Part shown: positions 9,177 through 9,208 of the stretch, in pieces
How the letters are laid out: every line of letters starts with the position of its first letter
Position numbering within the stretch: the stretch's first letter is position 1
Assembly (NCBI GenBank): GCA_027019845.1
Contig: JALUWE010000367.1
Span: 1-9,208 of the forward strand
Reading direction: 5' to 3'
From: Anaerolineales bacterium
GTDB taxonomy: Bacteria; Chloroflexota; Anaerolineae; Anaerolineales; JABWBV01
Length of the DNA stretch: 9,208 nucleotides
Made by a program: the position numbers and the translations under genes
Notes under the pieces: model-generated
Database searches by the model: none
Told to the model about the DNA's origin: nothing
Seen by the model: only the letters and a program-made list of their open reading frames with translations

Positions 9177-9208
9177 AGCCCGGTTTGCAGCCAGGCCAGG
9201 CCGCCCAG

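Overview
The window (about 9.2 kb, GC-rich) looks like a chromosomal segment of a Chloroflexota bacterium, probably Anaerolineae or a related class. This is inferred from the gene types, the style of the lipoprotein and membrane proteins, and the C/G-rich interspersed repeats; no marker gene confirms it. I see no rRNA, tRNA, CRISPR array or transposase.

Layout. (1) 1-1517, minus strand: a lipoprotein with a Pro/Ser/Thr-rich linker and a PQQ-like beta-propeller, cut by the left edge just before its C-terminus. (2) 1518-1742: a divergent intergenic region with candidate promoters for both directions. (3) 1743-6815, plus strand: a tight three-gene run. It holds a uridine kinase-family protein with a ThrRS-like N-terminus, a two-domain 6-phosphofructokinase of strikingly eukaryotic type, and a four-helix membrane protein of unknown function. 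The first two overlap by 2 nt around GTGA, and the third follows after 37 nt behind a strong Shine-Dalgarno. (4) 6849-8108, minus strand: a P-loop ATPase of the archaeal-ATPase/AAA_16 type, convergent with the membrane protein gene. (5) 8127-9176: an array of long GC-rich hairpin repeats (period about 195 bp, built from two related half-units). Embedded in it is a small DUF559-type endonuclease gene (8298-8708, minus). (6) 9177-9208: 32 bp with no recognised feature.

The kinase and phosphofructokinase probably form one operon linking nucleoside (or related) phosphorylation with the committed step of glycolysis; the membrane protein may be co-transcribed, role unknown.

Two points stand out. 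The phosphofructokinase matches the human-type duplicated enzyme along its whole length. Its C-terminal half carries the same kind of active-site losses as the eukaryotic regulatory half, yet keeps the catalytic-type TIDND motif. The DUF559 gene sits exactly in a repeat linker: the repeat supplies its Shine-Dalgarno at one end and its last 18 codons plus stop at the other. That suggests a repeat-nuclease unit that may spread or be maintained together.
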